This document shows, piece after piece, positions 11,647 through 24,894 of a DNA stretch of 64,000 nucleotides. The position numbers were made by a program, and so were the translations under genes. The stretch is taken from NCBI RefSeq assembly GCF_003265705.1, contig NW_020312903.1, forward strand, positions 24,720,107-24,784,106, read 5' to 3'. The first letter of the stretch is position 1; each line of letters starts with the position of its first letter. The stretch is from Callorhinus ursinus. Its lineage: Eukaryota; Chordata; Mammalia; Carnivora; Otariidae. The notes beneath the pieces were generated by a model. It saw only the letters and a list, made by a program, of their open reading frames with translations. It made no database searches and was not told where the DNA came from.

Positions 11647-14600
11647 CTGTAAAAGACAAAAGGTAAAAAAATTATCTATAAATAACTAATGTCATTTTTC
11701 TCCACAAGTATAAATGAATAACTCCATTGTATAATTATACTGTATTTTTAAAAATATTATGATCCAACATAAGACTAGTAAATACGTATTATAGTAAAAT
11801 ACAAGTTATTTTAAAATATCATTATAAATGATTATGAGAGTTATATTGTATTTATATATTATAATTATGATGGTATTATTATATTATTATAACAGGAACC
11901 TTTACGATTGCAAATGAATACTTCCTTATACATAAATGATATATTGAAAATGTAGGTTATTTGATTCATGGATATATAATATGCTTTAAAAGCAAAGCTG
12001 GAATTAAAAGATGATGTCACTCTAAGATTCAGACCATAAGCAACAAAAACAAAAATAGATAGTTATAAAATTATGCTCTAAAAAAAATGGGTGTAGGGAA
12101 AAAGGAAACATTAGATATTTTTCACTCCATGATTATTAGAGAGATCTTCAGCTAGACTTAGGAATCAGAATTTTATTCTGCGATTTACAGATCATAAAAA
12201 ATCCAAATAAAGCTGGAGGGAATATATTGACCTCTACTGATAACCACAGAAAATCAGTTTATTAGTTTCTATCTTCTTTTATTGTCTCTAATGATGATTC
12301 ATTAAGTTTACTGAGCTGCAAGTCAGCAAAACAGTAAAATGCCCAGTGTCAAGGTGGTGATAAAGGTGGCTGACAAACATTTTGTGTCATACACATTATG
12401 GAAATGAGGACTGCTGTAGGAACTTGCAGGCTGTTTTGGACTCAGTTGCAGAAAATTCCTAGCTCTGTTTTTCTTCTTTGTGCCGGGCTGCAAAACACCA
12501 GATAATGAGTTATGTGCACCATTACATTTGGGAAGCTCCCTTATTCTGGAAAAAGCTGGAGAATGAATAATGTTGAACGGTACAAATGTGCCCGTTGCTG
12601 TGAGCCATTTCAAAGTGAAAAAAATCTTATTTCCTCTCTCTCCTTTGGGGATATTTCCTGGTTAACCGATGCAGAAGTACCTGAACTACTTTTTACCTCC
12701 TTTTTACAGAAAACATAAAATAAAACAAAGTAAAATTAACATAAAGATATTTTTTATGCATAGCATTTCTTGAGTGTTTTCTTTCTTGTATTTTCCCTAC
12801 TCTTAAAAATAATGTATAGTTAGTAATATAGTGTTTAAATAATAGAGTGGTTAAATAGTAGAATCCTAATAGCTTTATAAGAAAACTGTGTTTTAAAAAT
12901 AAATGCTAACATAAAACTTGAATATTTTATGTCTCAACTTTAATTTTTAAGGGAAGATTTTATTTTTTAATTCTAATAATTTTAAGGTTTTAGATACAGT
13001 TTGTTTGTGAATCAGAAGTAGGGAGCTAATTTTAAGATGGAAATTTCATCTTAAAGCAAAAAAAAGCTGGGAGCTGTTTGCCTTAAGACATATGGTACAA
13101 TTAACTATGACTGTTTTCCCTAGAACTTTGCATGTTTATTGCCACCATATTCTGCCCAAATCCTGATTCAAGGCCTATTAGGATTATATAAAACTGATAA
13201 TAAATAATTTGTATGTTTTAAGAAAAGCAATGCATTTTATTTAACAAAAAAGTAAAAAGATATCCATCATATTTTCTCATAAAAATAGCCTTGAATAAGT
13301 TATATATACTAATCAGAAGCATCATCATTACATATTAATTTTATAGGTATTGTATATAATGACTTTTCTTGTCACTGTTTATTCAGAACTATCTTTTTCT
13401 TTAATCTTTGCCTTCTTTCATACCCCATGGCTATTAATACTAGGTAAGGTGTTATCATCAAGTTGAAACAGTGAGGCAGAATATTAATATTATATTTCTT
13501 TCAGCGATTTGGCTTGGGATTAATAATGAAGGAATGTGATTACTTGCCATTTTTAAATGATGGTTTTGAACCAAGCTCAATGTCCTGAAGGATGGTAGAC
13601 AGTATAAAACATTTTGCCTAAATAAAAATACATGCGATGATTCTTTATTCCATAAACCATTAATTGGCCATTCATTTGCCCATTTAAGCTTACTAAAAAA
13701 AAATTTCCTTCAGTATTACCTGTGTGTTAGGAAATAAGCTAATGAACCAAAAATGGCCTCTGCTCTTATTAAATCAATATAAATTAGATTCCAAGTACAA
13801 AACAGATTCAATAAAGTTTTTAATATACAATCAGTCAGAAAGAACCTATTTATTGCAAGGATCAAAGGGCCAGGAATATAAAGAATTAAAAAAAAGCCTC
13901 GAGAATTAAAAAAAAAAAATCACACAGCCTTCCTCAACTATCATTTATTTTCCCCACTTTTCATAGAGATGTGGGTAATAAGGGGTAGGTCTTTCCTATG
14001 AGAAAAGCAACAGCACAATAATAACTAAGAACCCAAACTGAGGAAGAAACGAAGAAGTGGTGGAGGCAGGAACCAGCCTGAGAACACAGGCCGACACCCA
14101 AAGGGGTGGATGCCAAGGGAGGGTAAACCTGGAGGAATTTAATCTCAGTGTTGCTAGATATTCTGATTACATTAAAAAGAATTTAGCAATTTGCATTTTT
14201 AGATAAAAGCTCCAGATTTCACAGTGTTGGCTTGGATTTAAACACAAGCACAAAAACTCTAAGTTTGCCAAAGGTAACAACTTGATGCAATTAGGTCTGT
14301 GATTTCCAACCAATATGCAAATTCCCAGAATCTTTCTGCTCAGAAATTCTGTAAGGTAATATACTCAACTTTATAACAAGATACTTTTGAAAAATTTACT
14401 GAACTATCAGTGATAGAAGTTTTAAAAGATCTATAGGGGAAGAATCCTTCCAATGAGATTTGTTAGATTGGTGATTTTATAGGTAAATGTTCTTTGCAAC
14501 AAGCCATCTTTACTAGTTTGTTTTAATATCTTTAAGTGAAATGCATACAGCAAAATATATAATTCTATAAGCTGGATATATGATAATGTTAGAGTAAACA

Positions 14601-14666
14601 TGGTTCATACTCATGGTTCATAAGAACAGTATTTTGCCTAATAAGAGCAGATAGAGCCTAATATTC

Positions 14667-14891
14667 TTTTTTTTTTTTAATCAGAATGTTAAGTTCAGAA
14701 TATTTTTTTTTTTAAGATTTTATTTATTTGTCAGAGAGAGAGAGAGCACAAGCAAGGGGAGTGGCAGGCAGAGGGAGAAGCAGGCTCCCGGCTGAGCAAG
14801 GAGCCCAATGTGGGACTCAATTCCAAGACCCTGGGATCATGACCTGAGCCCAAGGCAGACACTTAACTGACTGAACCACCCAGGCATCCCA
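14667..14891 (-). mobile_element. CAN-SINE, reverse, with two A-tails inside one target duplication
   Basis: The head reads 'gaaccacccaggcatccc' at the right edge. At the left the poly-T (14703-14713) is followed by 24 non-SINE nt (14679-14702) and a second poly-T (14667-14678). The 11-bp duplication agcctaatatt lies outside both, at 14655-14665 and 14892-14902. The extra segment is therefore part of the inserted unit. Confidence 0.9.
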
Positions 14892-15761
14892 AGCCTAATA
14901 TTTTTCTTAAAAAAAAAAAAAAAGAACTTTTTCTCCCCTTAGACACTTAAATTATTTTATGAAGGAATGCCATGCACAGCTGTGTTAGTTGTATACTGCA
15001 TAACTTCAAAAGATGCCATTCACATAGACCATGATATAAACAGTGCTCCTAGAACCATGTAGTACACCATAATTTTTGTAATTTATGGTATACAACATTC
15101 CTGATCTTCTCTAATAATTTATACAAAACCCACGGGACAGATGGGATAGATCTGGCCATTGTTTTCCAATTTTATTTTATAGGTATAGTCCAAAGAAACT
15201 TAGCAATTTGTCTGATGTCACACAATAGCTGCTGATAGAGTTAGGCAACAATCCAAATCAACTGAATCTTGATCCACAGTCCTTAAGAAGGCGTGAAAAA
15301 TAATGATAAATTGCCTTTTTACTTCATGGTTTAAAAAGTACTTTCACAGATATTTTCTCATTGCCAGTGGAATCTCAGTGCATGACAATGGGGCACAGAA
15401 GTCAGAATGACTCCTCATCATCTCTGATTTTTCTCTTTATCAGTCCACCAAATATGCATTTATTTGAATTGTTTAACTCTAGGTTATTTATGAATTCAAG
15501 AATATAATTTCCATCATTTTTGGTACAACTATTTGAATTCCCTAATATCCTAACAATAGCAGCTTCTCACGTGGCTTGATCACCTAATCCATTCTTTTCA
15601 CACATAACACAAGGGTGTATTTCATTTCTAAATTTTGGCATATACGTATGTGTATATTAATCACTTTATTTCATCTCTGTTCACATTTCATACCATATTG
15701 CTACTACAACATTCCTCATTTATGCTTTCTGATTGACATCTGCTCTTATTTATTTACAATT

Positions 15762-15934
15762 CATTAATTAATTAATTTATTTATTTAAGAGGGGGAGGGG
15801 CCAAAGGAGAGGGAGAGAGAAAATCTTAAGCAGGCTCCATGGCCAGCATGGAGCCCAATGTGGGGCTCGATCTCACAACCCTCAGATCATGACCTGAGCC
15901 TAAATCAAGAGTCAGATGCTTAACCAACTGAGCC
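15762..15934 (-). mobile_element. CAN-SINE, reverse, head truncated
   Basis: T-rich left end, GA-rich body, 'gatgcttaaccaactgagcc' at the right, where the remaining head bases are missing. Near-identical flanks tat(t/c)tacaatt at 15751 and 15935. Confidence 0.88.
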
Positions 15935-17429
15935 TATCTACAATTTTTTAAAATGTACCCTCTCTGTTCTCTATAAACCTGCAATATCCAATATAGTAGC
16001 TACTAGGCACATGTGCCTATTTAAATTTATATTAATGAAACTTAAAAATTCATTTCCTCTGTGACACCTGACACACTGTAAATCCTCAAGAGCCACATGT
16101 GGCCAGAGGTTACTGTGTTAGACAGTGCAGCCATAGAACATTTTTATTATCAAAAAAAGTACTATTGGACTCTGGTTACATACTAATTGGCCATTTGTTT
16201 TCCCTTAACCCATGCTCCTTTTTTTCTTGAGTCTTTCTCAGGCTGCGTGAAGGCAGTTTTATCCAAATACTGTTTTTGCATATATTTACAATACTATAAT
16301 CATGCTGCATCTTTTGATGCTATACAGAGACTTCAACCACAATGGTTTAAGTCAGAGCACATCCCCCTAACAAGCAATGGCATTGGGCCAATGAGGAGGG
16401 ACACTAAGTGTTAACACATTTCTCTTATGTGCTTTTTTCCAAAATAGTTCACCTTTCTCACTTCTTATCCATTTGCCAAAAGCAATAAATTTAAACAATA
16501 ATAGTGATTTCTTCATTTACAGAGTGTAATTAGCAAATTTAATCATTAAAAGGAGAAATTACGAGAAAAATATTGTCTTTCCCAGTAGTAGTCCGATCTT
16601 GAGTAAAGATCCAAAGCAGTAACTATGCAAGATGTGCTTATAAAAGGAGGGTCCTAACATTTAAACCTAATGAAATGAGTAAAACAATTAGTTTTGCCAG
16701 TCATGCTTAATTGCTCAGTGACAGCCAAGACTGAACTTTTTATGACTCTTTTAGTACTGGACTAAGGATTATTCACAGCACTCAAGTCCCAGTGAAATTC
16801 AGTAAACTAAATAGACCTCACTCTTACCCAGGCATGAAGGAATCCTCTTATTAAATACAACTTCCTATAGATCTTTTTTGTTTTTACACATAGGGAAAAT
16901 AAGTTGAAAGCCTGCCATTTTTCTCTTTTAAGAAATAGTTTTAAAAACCACACTATTTCAGAAGATATGTTTTTTAAAAAAATCTCTAGGCCTTTTAGGC
17001 CCTTACCCTTTGGCACAATCTTCTCAAAGACTGAACTTGAAAAATCAAAATAATAAAACGGAGAAAATACCATAGGACAATTGCCAGTCGTGGCTCAGAG
17101 ATCCGAACAAGGAAAAGTTGTCAGTATCATAAATTTATAGTACAGCTCAGTACATAGGGTTCGGGGATTCCCAGTCATACCCCCAATAGGTCTTACAAAA
17201 TTCAGTTTTTCATGCACTCACTGATTTTCGTAAGTACACAAAAGTCAAGCGAAGGCACATCTAAGTGGACCACGGAGGCGCTGGCCCAGCAGCACCAGCC
17301 AGCAGATGGGGTATGTGGGAGCTCAGTGCACATTCTTCTCTCACTGTGCAACTTGTGTCAATATCAAGCTACTGAATCATCTGCGTGCTTGGCAAAGGCA
17401 GAAGCTTTATCTTCACAGCGGATACTTAC

Positions 17430-17482
17430 TGTTGAATAAAGAGAAGAAGTGCTGGAGACCAGTGATAATGAAGAGCCATGAA
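17430..17482 (-). CDS. NAV3: NAV3 small exon, 53 nt
   Basis: The acceptor is 'ttgctttttccag' and the donor 'gtaagtatcc' is close to perfect consensus. It completes a Val codon, encodes HGSSLSLVSSTSSLYST and ends in phase 0, as required by the next two exons. The Ser/Thr-rich peptide joins SMEE to AEEKAHSE of NAV3. On the plus strand the same bases lie inside two unrelated open frames, which are shadows. Because the length is not a multiple of 3, skipping would shift the frame, so this exon is expected to be constitutive (inference). Confidence 0.93.
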
Positions 17483-18239
17483 CTGGAAAAAGCAAAAAAG
17501 AACAAGAGGTGAAATAATGAAGTCTGCTCAGAAACAGCGGGTCTTTGCTGGAGAGTGGAGAATAGGGAAGCAGGGAAGTAAAATAATAACAGCTAGATAT
17601 AAGAATCGGAGGACAGTTCTGTGGTTATTTTCTCAAGGCCAAAATGTTGAGACATGGGAAGGGTCCATATCTGTGCCCCTACAATACCTCCTTCATCATG
17701 ATAGGGAGAGGATTTGACAAACACAAGCCCTTCGAGCATGCTGTGTGCATATTTAAAGCTATAGTAAACTTCCACAGAATAAATTACCAGAAAATCATGG
17801 AAACCTAAAATAAAAGTTGCCATAAACTTTAAAACTTAAAAAAAAAGCTTTATGTGTTTTATTTATTTAATTTCATTTTTATACAACAAAGATCCATTTT
17901 CACTGTTTTTCTCCATATACTTTCAGGGGAAGAAGCATTTGATTGAACTTGCTATTTCAACATTATCTGTGATGAGTTGATTATGCGCTTTTAAATGGAG
18001 AATTATTGTTTCTTTTATAGTTCTAGTCATAGAAAAAAATGCTTATTTCAAGGTGGTGTCTCACTGAAATTAAGAATGGAAATTGCATACTGTCTTTTGA
18101 GGTCTACCAAAATAGCATCTTAAACAATTGATAGACTGTTTTTATAGTTTTGCACATCTAATATGATAAGCCCAAAAGGTGGTAAAATTGTACTTAATTA
18201 TATTTGTAGAAAAGTCCTTTCTCTTTTCACTGTGGGGTA

Positions 18240-18600
18240 ATGTAAAGTTATTTCTGCATATTCATCCATTCAACAAACATACCCACCCAATGTGACAGGC
18301 CCTTCCTAGATCCTGGGACTATAAAAATGATGACACAATCCTAGAAGCTCAAAAAAAAAAAAAACCCTAGAAAGGTATACAACTAAGAAGATAATTATAG
18401 TAGAGTAATAAAAATACTCTCTAGAGCAATGCAAGGGATACTACAAGAGTACATGGGAGATGCTCACAAGCTGGTCTGGAGAGAAGATTGGAAAAGCTGT
18501 GTAGGATTGTGGCATTGTGGCTCAAAAGAAAGGGATGAATTTGAGGGTCACTAGGAAGAACCTCTTTAAAACCGACTGAATATAAAAATGTGGGTCAAAG
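18240..18600 (+). repeat. Probable L2 relic
   Basis: 'ttcatccattcaacaaac', 'ggcccttcctagatcctgg' and the following GA-rich text resemble diverged L2 3' sequence. Confidence 0.45.
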
Positions 18601-19504
18601 GAGGAATAAAGGACAACTCCCAGATTTCTAGCTCAAGCAACTACCACCACTCTGTGAGATGGGCAAAATGCTAGTCATCTAAAGAACACAAAACAAACAA
18701 AATCCCACATTCTTCCAAACTCCAATAAACAGTATGCACTAAGTATGCACCAGTACGCGCTAAGATTTTCAGCCTGGTGTACAGAAGACAGGTGGACAAT
18801 GAATCAGGAGATCCCATTTTTGGTTTGTTGCTGTTACTTACTATTTATAGGTCTATGACCTCCTAGTGTGTGGCTGTTTCTTTATCTTCATGGTGATCAC
18901 TGAGCAGGAAGGGCAGCAATAAAGCCCCTTCCGTCTTGCTAGTTCAATAATCCTTTGGTTGTAGACCACAATGTAAGAATTATAATAGTTCAGTGTTCAA
19001 TGTATGGGCATCAAAGAGCCATCTTGCCCACTCAGGCTGGTGCTCAGCAACCGAGATTATTTAAACCTCCTACACAGAAGGCCAGACTTTCCCAAGCATA
19101 TGAAGAGCATTCTATCTGTAAATGAGGCACTCTAGATGAGCCATCAGTATGCTTAGCAAATTATTTTTACAGTATTATAATATGCCAGTCTGTGAAGAGA
19201 GTGATAGAACCATCTCAAAAAAGCAACGACTTTACATTTCCAGTCAGTTCAATTTTGTCTATCTACTCTGCCACAATCAGCAGACTCTCAGGATGTAATC
19301 CACTATTTGTCACAGTGAACTCAGCGGTTCGGTTAATATCCCAAAAGGTAGTGGCAATGATGGTCAACCAATGTAGTGCTAGCAGATTAAACGTACAGTA
19401 GTGGCCTGAAAACATGAAATCGATTTTCATAGCTATCTAAACTTTTAGTCAGAAGAGCCTTTAAGAGAGTAGGAAGGAGAAAGAGAAAGGAACAGAACTA
19501 CTCC

Positions 19505-19640
19505 CTAATTTCATTTTCATGGCAAACCTGTGAAATTACAGATGCAGGAATTAGCACTGATAAAGTTAAGAAATTGGCCCAAGTTCATACCACAAATAAA
19601 TGGATGACCCAGAGGCTTAAAAGTTGATATGTTTCAAGAT
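19505..19640 (+). repeat. Probable MIR relic
   Basis: 'tgtgaaattacagatgcagg' followed by 'aagaaattggcccaagttc' matches the pattern of the MIR core (…gatgaggaaactgag…cttgcccaaggtc…). Confidence 0.5.
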
Positions 19641-19713
19641 TTGGAGTCCTTTCTTTTATACATAATTATTAAAGACTAAGATAGTTGGCTGATTTCATGT
19701 CTGATGTTATTCT

Positions 19714-20148
19714 TTTTTAAAAAATTTTATTTTATTTAAATTCAATTAATTAACATGTAGTGTATTATTAGTTTCAGAGGTAGAATTTAGTGATTCATCA
19801 GTTGTATATAACACCCAGTGCTCATTACATCATGTGCCCTTCTTAATGTCCATCACCCAGTTACCCCAACCCCCCACACCCCTCCCCTCCAACAACCCTC
19901 AGTTTTTTTCCTAGACTTAAGAATCTCTTATGTTTGTCTCCCTCTCTGATTTCCTCTTGTTTTATTTTCTCTCCCTTCCTCTATGCTCCTCTATTTTGTT
20001 TCTTAAATTCCACACACGAGTGAGATCGTATGATAATTGTCTTTCTCTGATTGACTTATTTCGCTTAGCATAATGCCCTCTAAGTTCCATCCACATCGTT
20101 GCAAATGGCAAGCCATTGCACTACTAGGTATTTGCCCCAAAGGTACAA
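19714..20148 (-). mobile_element. L1 3' end with 5' inversion
   Basis: 19714-20112 is the L1 3' end in reverse and matches 56100-56655 in content and order with deletions. The last about 36 bp (20113-20148, 'ccattgcactactaggta…') are in the opposite orientation and correspond to 56815-56864. Flanks at 19697-19713 and 20149-20165 form a 17-bp duplication with one mismatch. Confidence 0.85.
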
Positions 20149-20935
20149 ATGTCTGATTTTATTCTGATCAAAGTTTAAATAACTTTTATGTTTACCTTTA
20201 TTTTATCCTTAGCTGATATGCTTTGTAATGTGTGTGCCAAAATTTTCCTTTATGGATACTTTAAAATAATAATTCATTAAATCAAAGAGGAAAATCGCTC
20301 AAATATTATCAAATTTCACACCTGTAGTTATACAGTTTTAAAAAAAATCACATACATTTGAACATCAATTAAGCCTCCTGAGTTTTTCAAATAGAACTAT
20401 TATAAAGTATTCACACAGAACCTTATTGCATTGGATAAGGAAGTGAAAATTACAAGGCAAAAAGTAGACATAATATGAGTTCTAATATGACATGATAACA
20501 GAAACCAACACCAGAGGGAGTTTCTGAGAATACAAGTTGGCAACGTGTGGTAGTTTCATAAGATAATTTTTCTGGTTTATGTATCTTTATGATTCTTTAA
20601 CTGAGATGTCAAACAAAACATTGGCTCTGATATTTGACACACCAGGGCAAATAGTCTCTAAAATAATGAGGCTTTCTCTATGAGAACACTGGATTTGTTC
20701 TGAACTGTTCTATAACCAAGTATTAATCTAAACAATTTCTGGCATATTTCCAAATGCATAGAGAAACAGAAAGTAATGCAGACTAAAACTTCTTTAAGCT
20801 TCAGGGCTCCCTAAATGAGAGTTATACTTACTAATTTATTTACTCTTCAGGAATCCTTGTGATGGCGACTGATGTGACAATTTTCATCTCTGAGTTAAAT
20901 AAAGTAACTCCATCTTTATTTCCCCCTAAGCCTAC

Positions 20936-21124
20936 CTTCTTCCATGCTGTCTCGGAATGAGCCCGAGTGACTGATGGCACGTGGCCTTTCTTCCAGAGAC
21001 GTGGCACTCCCACAAAGCTGGGAGTCATCATAGAGATCGAAGGAAGAGTCTTGGGCTGGGATGCTATTTGAGCGCATCATGCTGGGCCCAGGAAGGTTAA
21101 ACTGAGACAGATTGGTTGGGCTCA
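20936..21124 (-). CDS. NAV3: NAV3 internal coding exon (189 nt)
   Basis: The acceptor is 'tttgtttttcag' and the donor is gtaggc after GAA GAA G. It completes Val, reads SPTNLSQFNLPGPSMMRS, NSIPAQDSSFDLYDDSQL, CGSATSLEERPRAISHSG and SFRDSMEE, and leaves in phase 1. The 62 codons include an acidic DLYDDSQ patch and RAISHSGSF, which resembles a basophilic-kinase or 14-3-3-type phosphosite (inference). The continuation GRLRGK in the raw open frame is intron read-through and not protein. This is the last Ser-rich segment before the small exons leading into the coiled coil. Confidence 0.95.
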
Positions 21125-22486
21125 CTGAAAAACAAAGCACACACCTCATTATTCTGGGGCTTAGATGATGAAAATAGTAGGCTACTGGAGAGAGAGAATT
21201 GATCCCAGTTCTATGGTGACATGAATTTAACGGGTGTCTCTATTTAAGGTAGGCTGACAGTCTGCCTCTGAAATGTTCAATAACAGTTTCAGTGGAGTCC
21301 CTCTTTTCTCCTAACACTTTCATGGCCAGCAGTATGTCAATTTCTAAAGCAATATTAAACAAAGCCACCAAGCAACCTCTACTGTTCGTGCTAGAAATAC
21401 AACAGCATGGCATATTCTGCTGGTGATTATGAAGAAAAGATTGCCTGCACAGAGTCTGTAGGTTTCTTTTCAAGGAGAATACATCACTTCAATGGGAAAA
21501 AACAAAACAAAAAGAAAACACAAGAAATCTAAATGTCCCAAGAAGACCCTTTTGAAGCTTCCAGGCAAAGACTTTCATCGTTTTGCATCCTGAATTTATG
21601 TAAGTTGATGGTCAGTACCATCATTATTATCAGAGTTAGTTATAAAAGAAGAAAATGAAATTTTTCTTTAAATGAAATGTAATATGCATGGTTTCTATAG
21701 CTCATCAACAGGTTAATCACATTGAACTCTTTTCTACAGTGTCTAAGACCAGAGTACCACAGTGAGACTGTCAAATATCACAAACCTGTTGTGTTTCCCA
21801 AGCAGTACATCACGTTCATAATTTGAAATAAAAATTTATTTACTTAGTGCTTATTGCTGAAGAGTTCTAATAACACTCAACGTTTTAGGCCAACTGATAA
21901 TCATGAATTTAAAGAAAGATGTGGTTGACTGAACGTACAACTGCTTCAGAAACAGCAGTCTTGAAATTTGGAATAAAAGCAAAGCACAAAATTGAGAAAT
22001 ATATTTATCACAAATGCTCATATTTAAGAAAAGTAAGTTGTTACAGACGTGAGGAAGCAGGCAGGAACCTCTTAAGCTATCACAAAAGCTGTGGGTACTT
22101 TCAAAACCTTAGGGAATTTATGTCATTGGTTTAGAATGAGTCTGATTATCATTTCAAAATTTGCTATTTTTTTTCTTTGACACAGGCACTACATTTCTTT
22201 TTCATATAATGACTGGCTTTCAAAACAATAGGAGGCATATATACTATGAGGCAAGTGAAAGGGAATGTCTCCTTTTTTCCAGGCACTATGCTGGATATTT
22301 TATAGGTATCGATGAATTAATACGCAGAACAACCCTCTGATAGAGCGATTGTGGATTGGAACGAGAAAAAGGAAAGAAATACAAGATTTAGAATTATATC
22401 TGTGGGTGCATATGTGAAATACAATAAAAGGTGAAAGAAACTATGGATTTGTAAAGTGTGCGATCTGTTGGAAGGAACAAAGCTCT

Positions 22487-22556
22487 GGAAGAAGGAAAGA
22501 AAGAAGGAAAGAAGGGAGGGTGGTGAGACGGAGGGAGGGAAGGAGAGTGAGAGAGA
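22487..22556. repeat. Purine-rich tract (GAAA/GGAA/GGGA)
   Basis: 34 uninterrupted purines at 22487-22520, then a further run with only a few pyrimidines. Mirror-like GAAGGAAAGAAAGAAGG text. Confidence 0.85.
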
Positions 22557-24684
22557 CCTTTTAGGCACATTCCTTCAGGAGCAGTGACTAATTCAATTTG
22601 ATTGCTAACTGACTGACAATAGATACGCTGAAGGACATTCTAGACTTGAACGTTTATGTCTAGAGTACCTGGATTGGAGTAAATCATCCTACTCTATGTC
22701 CACGGTATGGATTGTCTCTTTGCTAAATGAATGAAGTGTTCAACACATTTGTAAATGTATTATGTTAATATGTATCTAGAGCTGAGAAGGTCATTTCATT
22801 CACTATTTGGCTTTGCATAATGGTTGCAGAGCTATCCAAGTAAATTGTCCTTCTATAATTTCAAAACATGTGACTTAAATCATCCAAGAAATAATGAGGA
22901 TTACGGTGAATTTTAAAGCAAATAGTTTGCATTTACAGACACTTTTGACAGCTTCTGCGTTGAAACTATACCCATACTATTTAAGAATGTTCAGTTTCAT
23001 TAATGTCTATGACAGGTCTGCTTCTTTGGGGCTGTGGTTGAATAGAAAGATAAATATAGCATGGCTCTGACTTCAACAGTGGCTACTAGCAGAGGTGACT
23101 GAAAGGTAGAAAAGTTAATAAGCGAAGAAAAATTATAGGACAAAAATATGACAGACAAAGAGAATTTCAGCAATGGTACACAAATTAACACAGGGCTTCT
23201 ATACTGGCTTTGCTTTCCATTTGCTTCAGGCAAATATCCCAATCTCTACCCTTCAGTTTCTTCATGAATTATAATTTTTAAAAATGGCAGAATAAATGAC
23301 CTCTGGGCTCATTCAAAGCTCAGAGATACAGCCAAATTTCTAAAAGGAGAGATACAGATATGACCATATGTTAGGGAAAAGGGGGCTGCTGACTTTATCT
23401 TAAATTATATTTCAGAGCAAAACCCCTGTTTTTACGAAACTAAATGTTGATTTCTGGGATTTGAGGAGAGGGGACCTGATAGAAATATGGAGTGGGTTTC
23501 TAAATACCTCAAGGTCTCTCTTTGACTTTGCTACTGTATCCAGACACATTAGCTAGTGAGTTTATGATATTGTTTTAAAATAAGGGTATTCATATGGAAG
23601 CTTACTTTAACTTATTTTGTGGAATCTGGGACTATTGCTAGGAACTAGGTAGCAATTCAAGAAAATTTTATTTGATTTTTTTTTTAAAGAGGAACTTCAA
23701 AAGTGTGATATATCTAGATTCAGGTAGTTTCTGTCCTGAGTGGGTTTAGAGAAGAAGCTAGAGATGTCTTAAGAATTTAACTAATAGTTGAATAATTGAA
23801 CCAGAGATAGGTGTCTCCCATCTCCCAGGTTCTATGCTTTCATGCGTATAGAAGAAGGGGGTTAATTCTGAATAGCTTAAAAAGTGAATATGGAGAGAGG
23901 AGTTGAAGGGCATTCAAGGTGGAGGAACCTTTGGACGCAAAAGCATAGAAACTTCCCCTATAAAGTTGTTTAAACAATACTCTGTATGCAAAAGGGTCCA
24001 ACAAATATATAGAACTCGTAGGTGAGAGACTGGTAGTAATACTTCTACATACTAACCCTTGCAGCACGGTGAAAAGTGAAGCTGAGTAATTGTTGTCACT
24101 CATGGGAAGATGACAACGAGTCTCACCAGGTTATGAGATGTCTCACAAGGGCAATGACCAATAAAGTTTCAAACAAAGATGTATTTTGTTTCCGTAAGTT
24201 ATATTCTGATTCACTTTCTTGAGTGGAATGTTTCTATTACAGGTATCATACATACCAGGAATGACACACAGACCACAGCTTACTTTGGCAATAGCTTCAT
24301 GCTACTCTACTGATGATGTAACTGAAGTGATCTTAAATTTCTGTTCGTTATACATGACTTTTTACAGTAATATTTCTAAAAATTTTATGTATTAAGATAT
24401 TTTAATAAGTAGAAAGGATAGAAAAAACACAGGTATTGCAATTGCTGAATGTTAGTAATAATCACTTGCTGATCCTTCAGAAGAGATAATGATTAAATTG
24501 AAGGCAAATGATGACCAAAGTGAACTGCAAGACAATGCTATCCATATTCAAGTTAAAAAAATTCCATTTGATATATTTCTTTAATTTAATAATAAAATAA
24601 TCTTTCGTTATGATTACATTTTAATAGTACCCACAGTCTTGCCTAGTAAATATAAATTCAGGTGATCTGCAAATCAATAAAAAG

Positions 24685-24894
24685 GTTTTTGGTTTTTTTT
24701 AAAGATTTATTTGAGAGAGAGGGAGAGAGAGAGCTAGCACATGAGTTAGGGGAGGGGCAGAGGGAGAGAGAGAGAGAGAGAATCCCAAGCAGACTCTGTG
24801 CTGAGTATAGAGCCCCATGCTCGATTTCATGAGCCCTGAGATCATGACCTGAACCGAAACCAAGTGTCTGATGCCCAACCGACTGAGCCACCCA
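24685..24894 (-). mobile_element. CAN-SINE, reverse
   Basis: Poly-T, (GA)n body, 'accgactgagccaccca' at the right. Perfect 10-bp duplication caataaaaag at 24675-24684 and 24895-24904. Confidence 0.93.

Larger units (their letters stand above)
11647..17429 (-). other. NAV3: NAV3 intron, 5.8 kb
   Basis: Upstream of the 24-nt microexon. It contains two reverse CAN-SINEs and otherwise AT-rich single-copy sequence. A higher-complexity stretch at about 12320-12720 has overlapping short open frames on both strands, but no splice sites or family resemblance. Confidence 0.85.
17483..20935 (-). other. NAV3: NAV3 intron, 3.5 kb
   Basis: Contains an L2-like stretch, a MIR-like stretch and a 5'-inverted L1 3'-end insertion. 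No further exon seen. Confidence 0.85.

Noticed and set aside
12323..12718. Overlapping 96-codon (minus) and 68-codon (plus) frames in a higher-complexity stretch
   Set aside because: Neither has a recognisable domain or usable splice context, and NAV3 splicing is already continuous across this intron.
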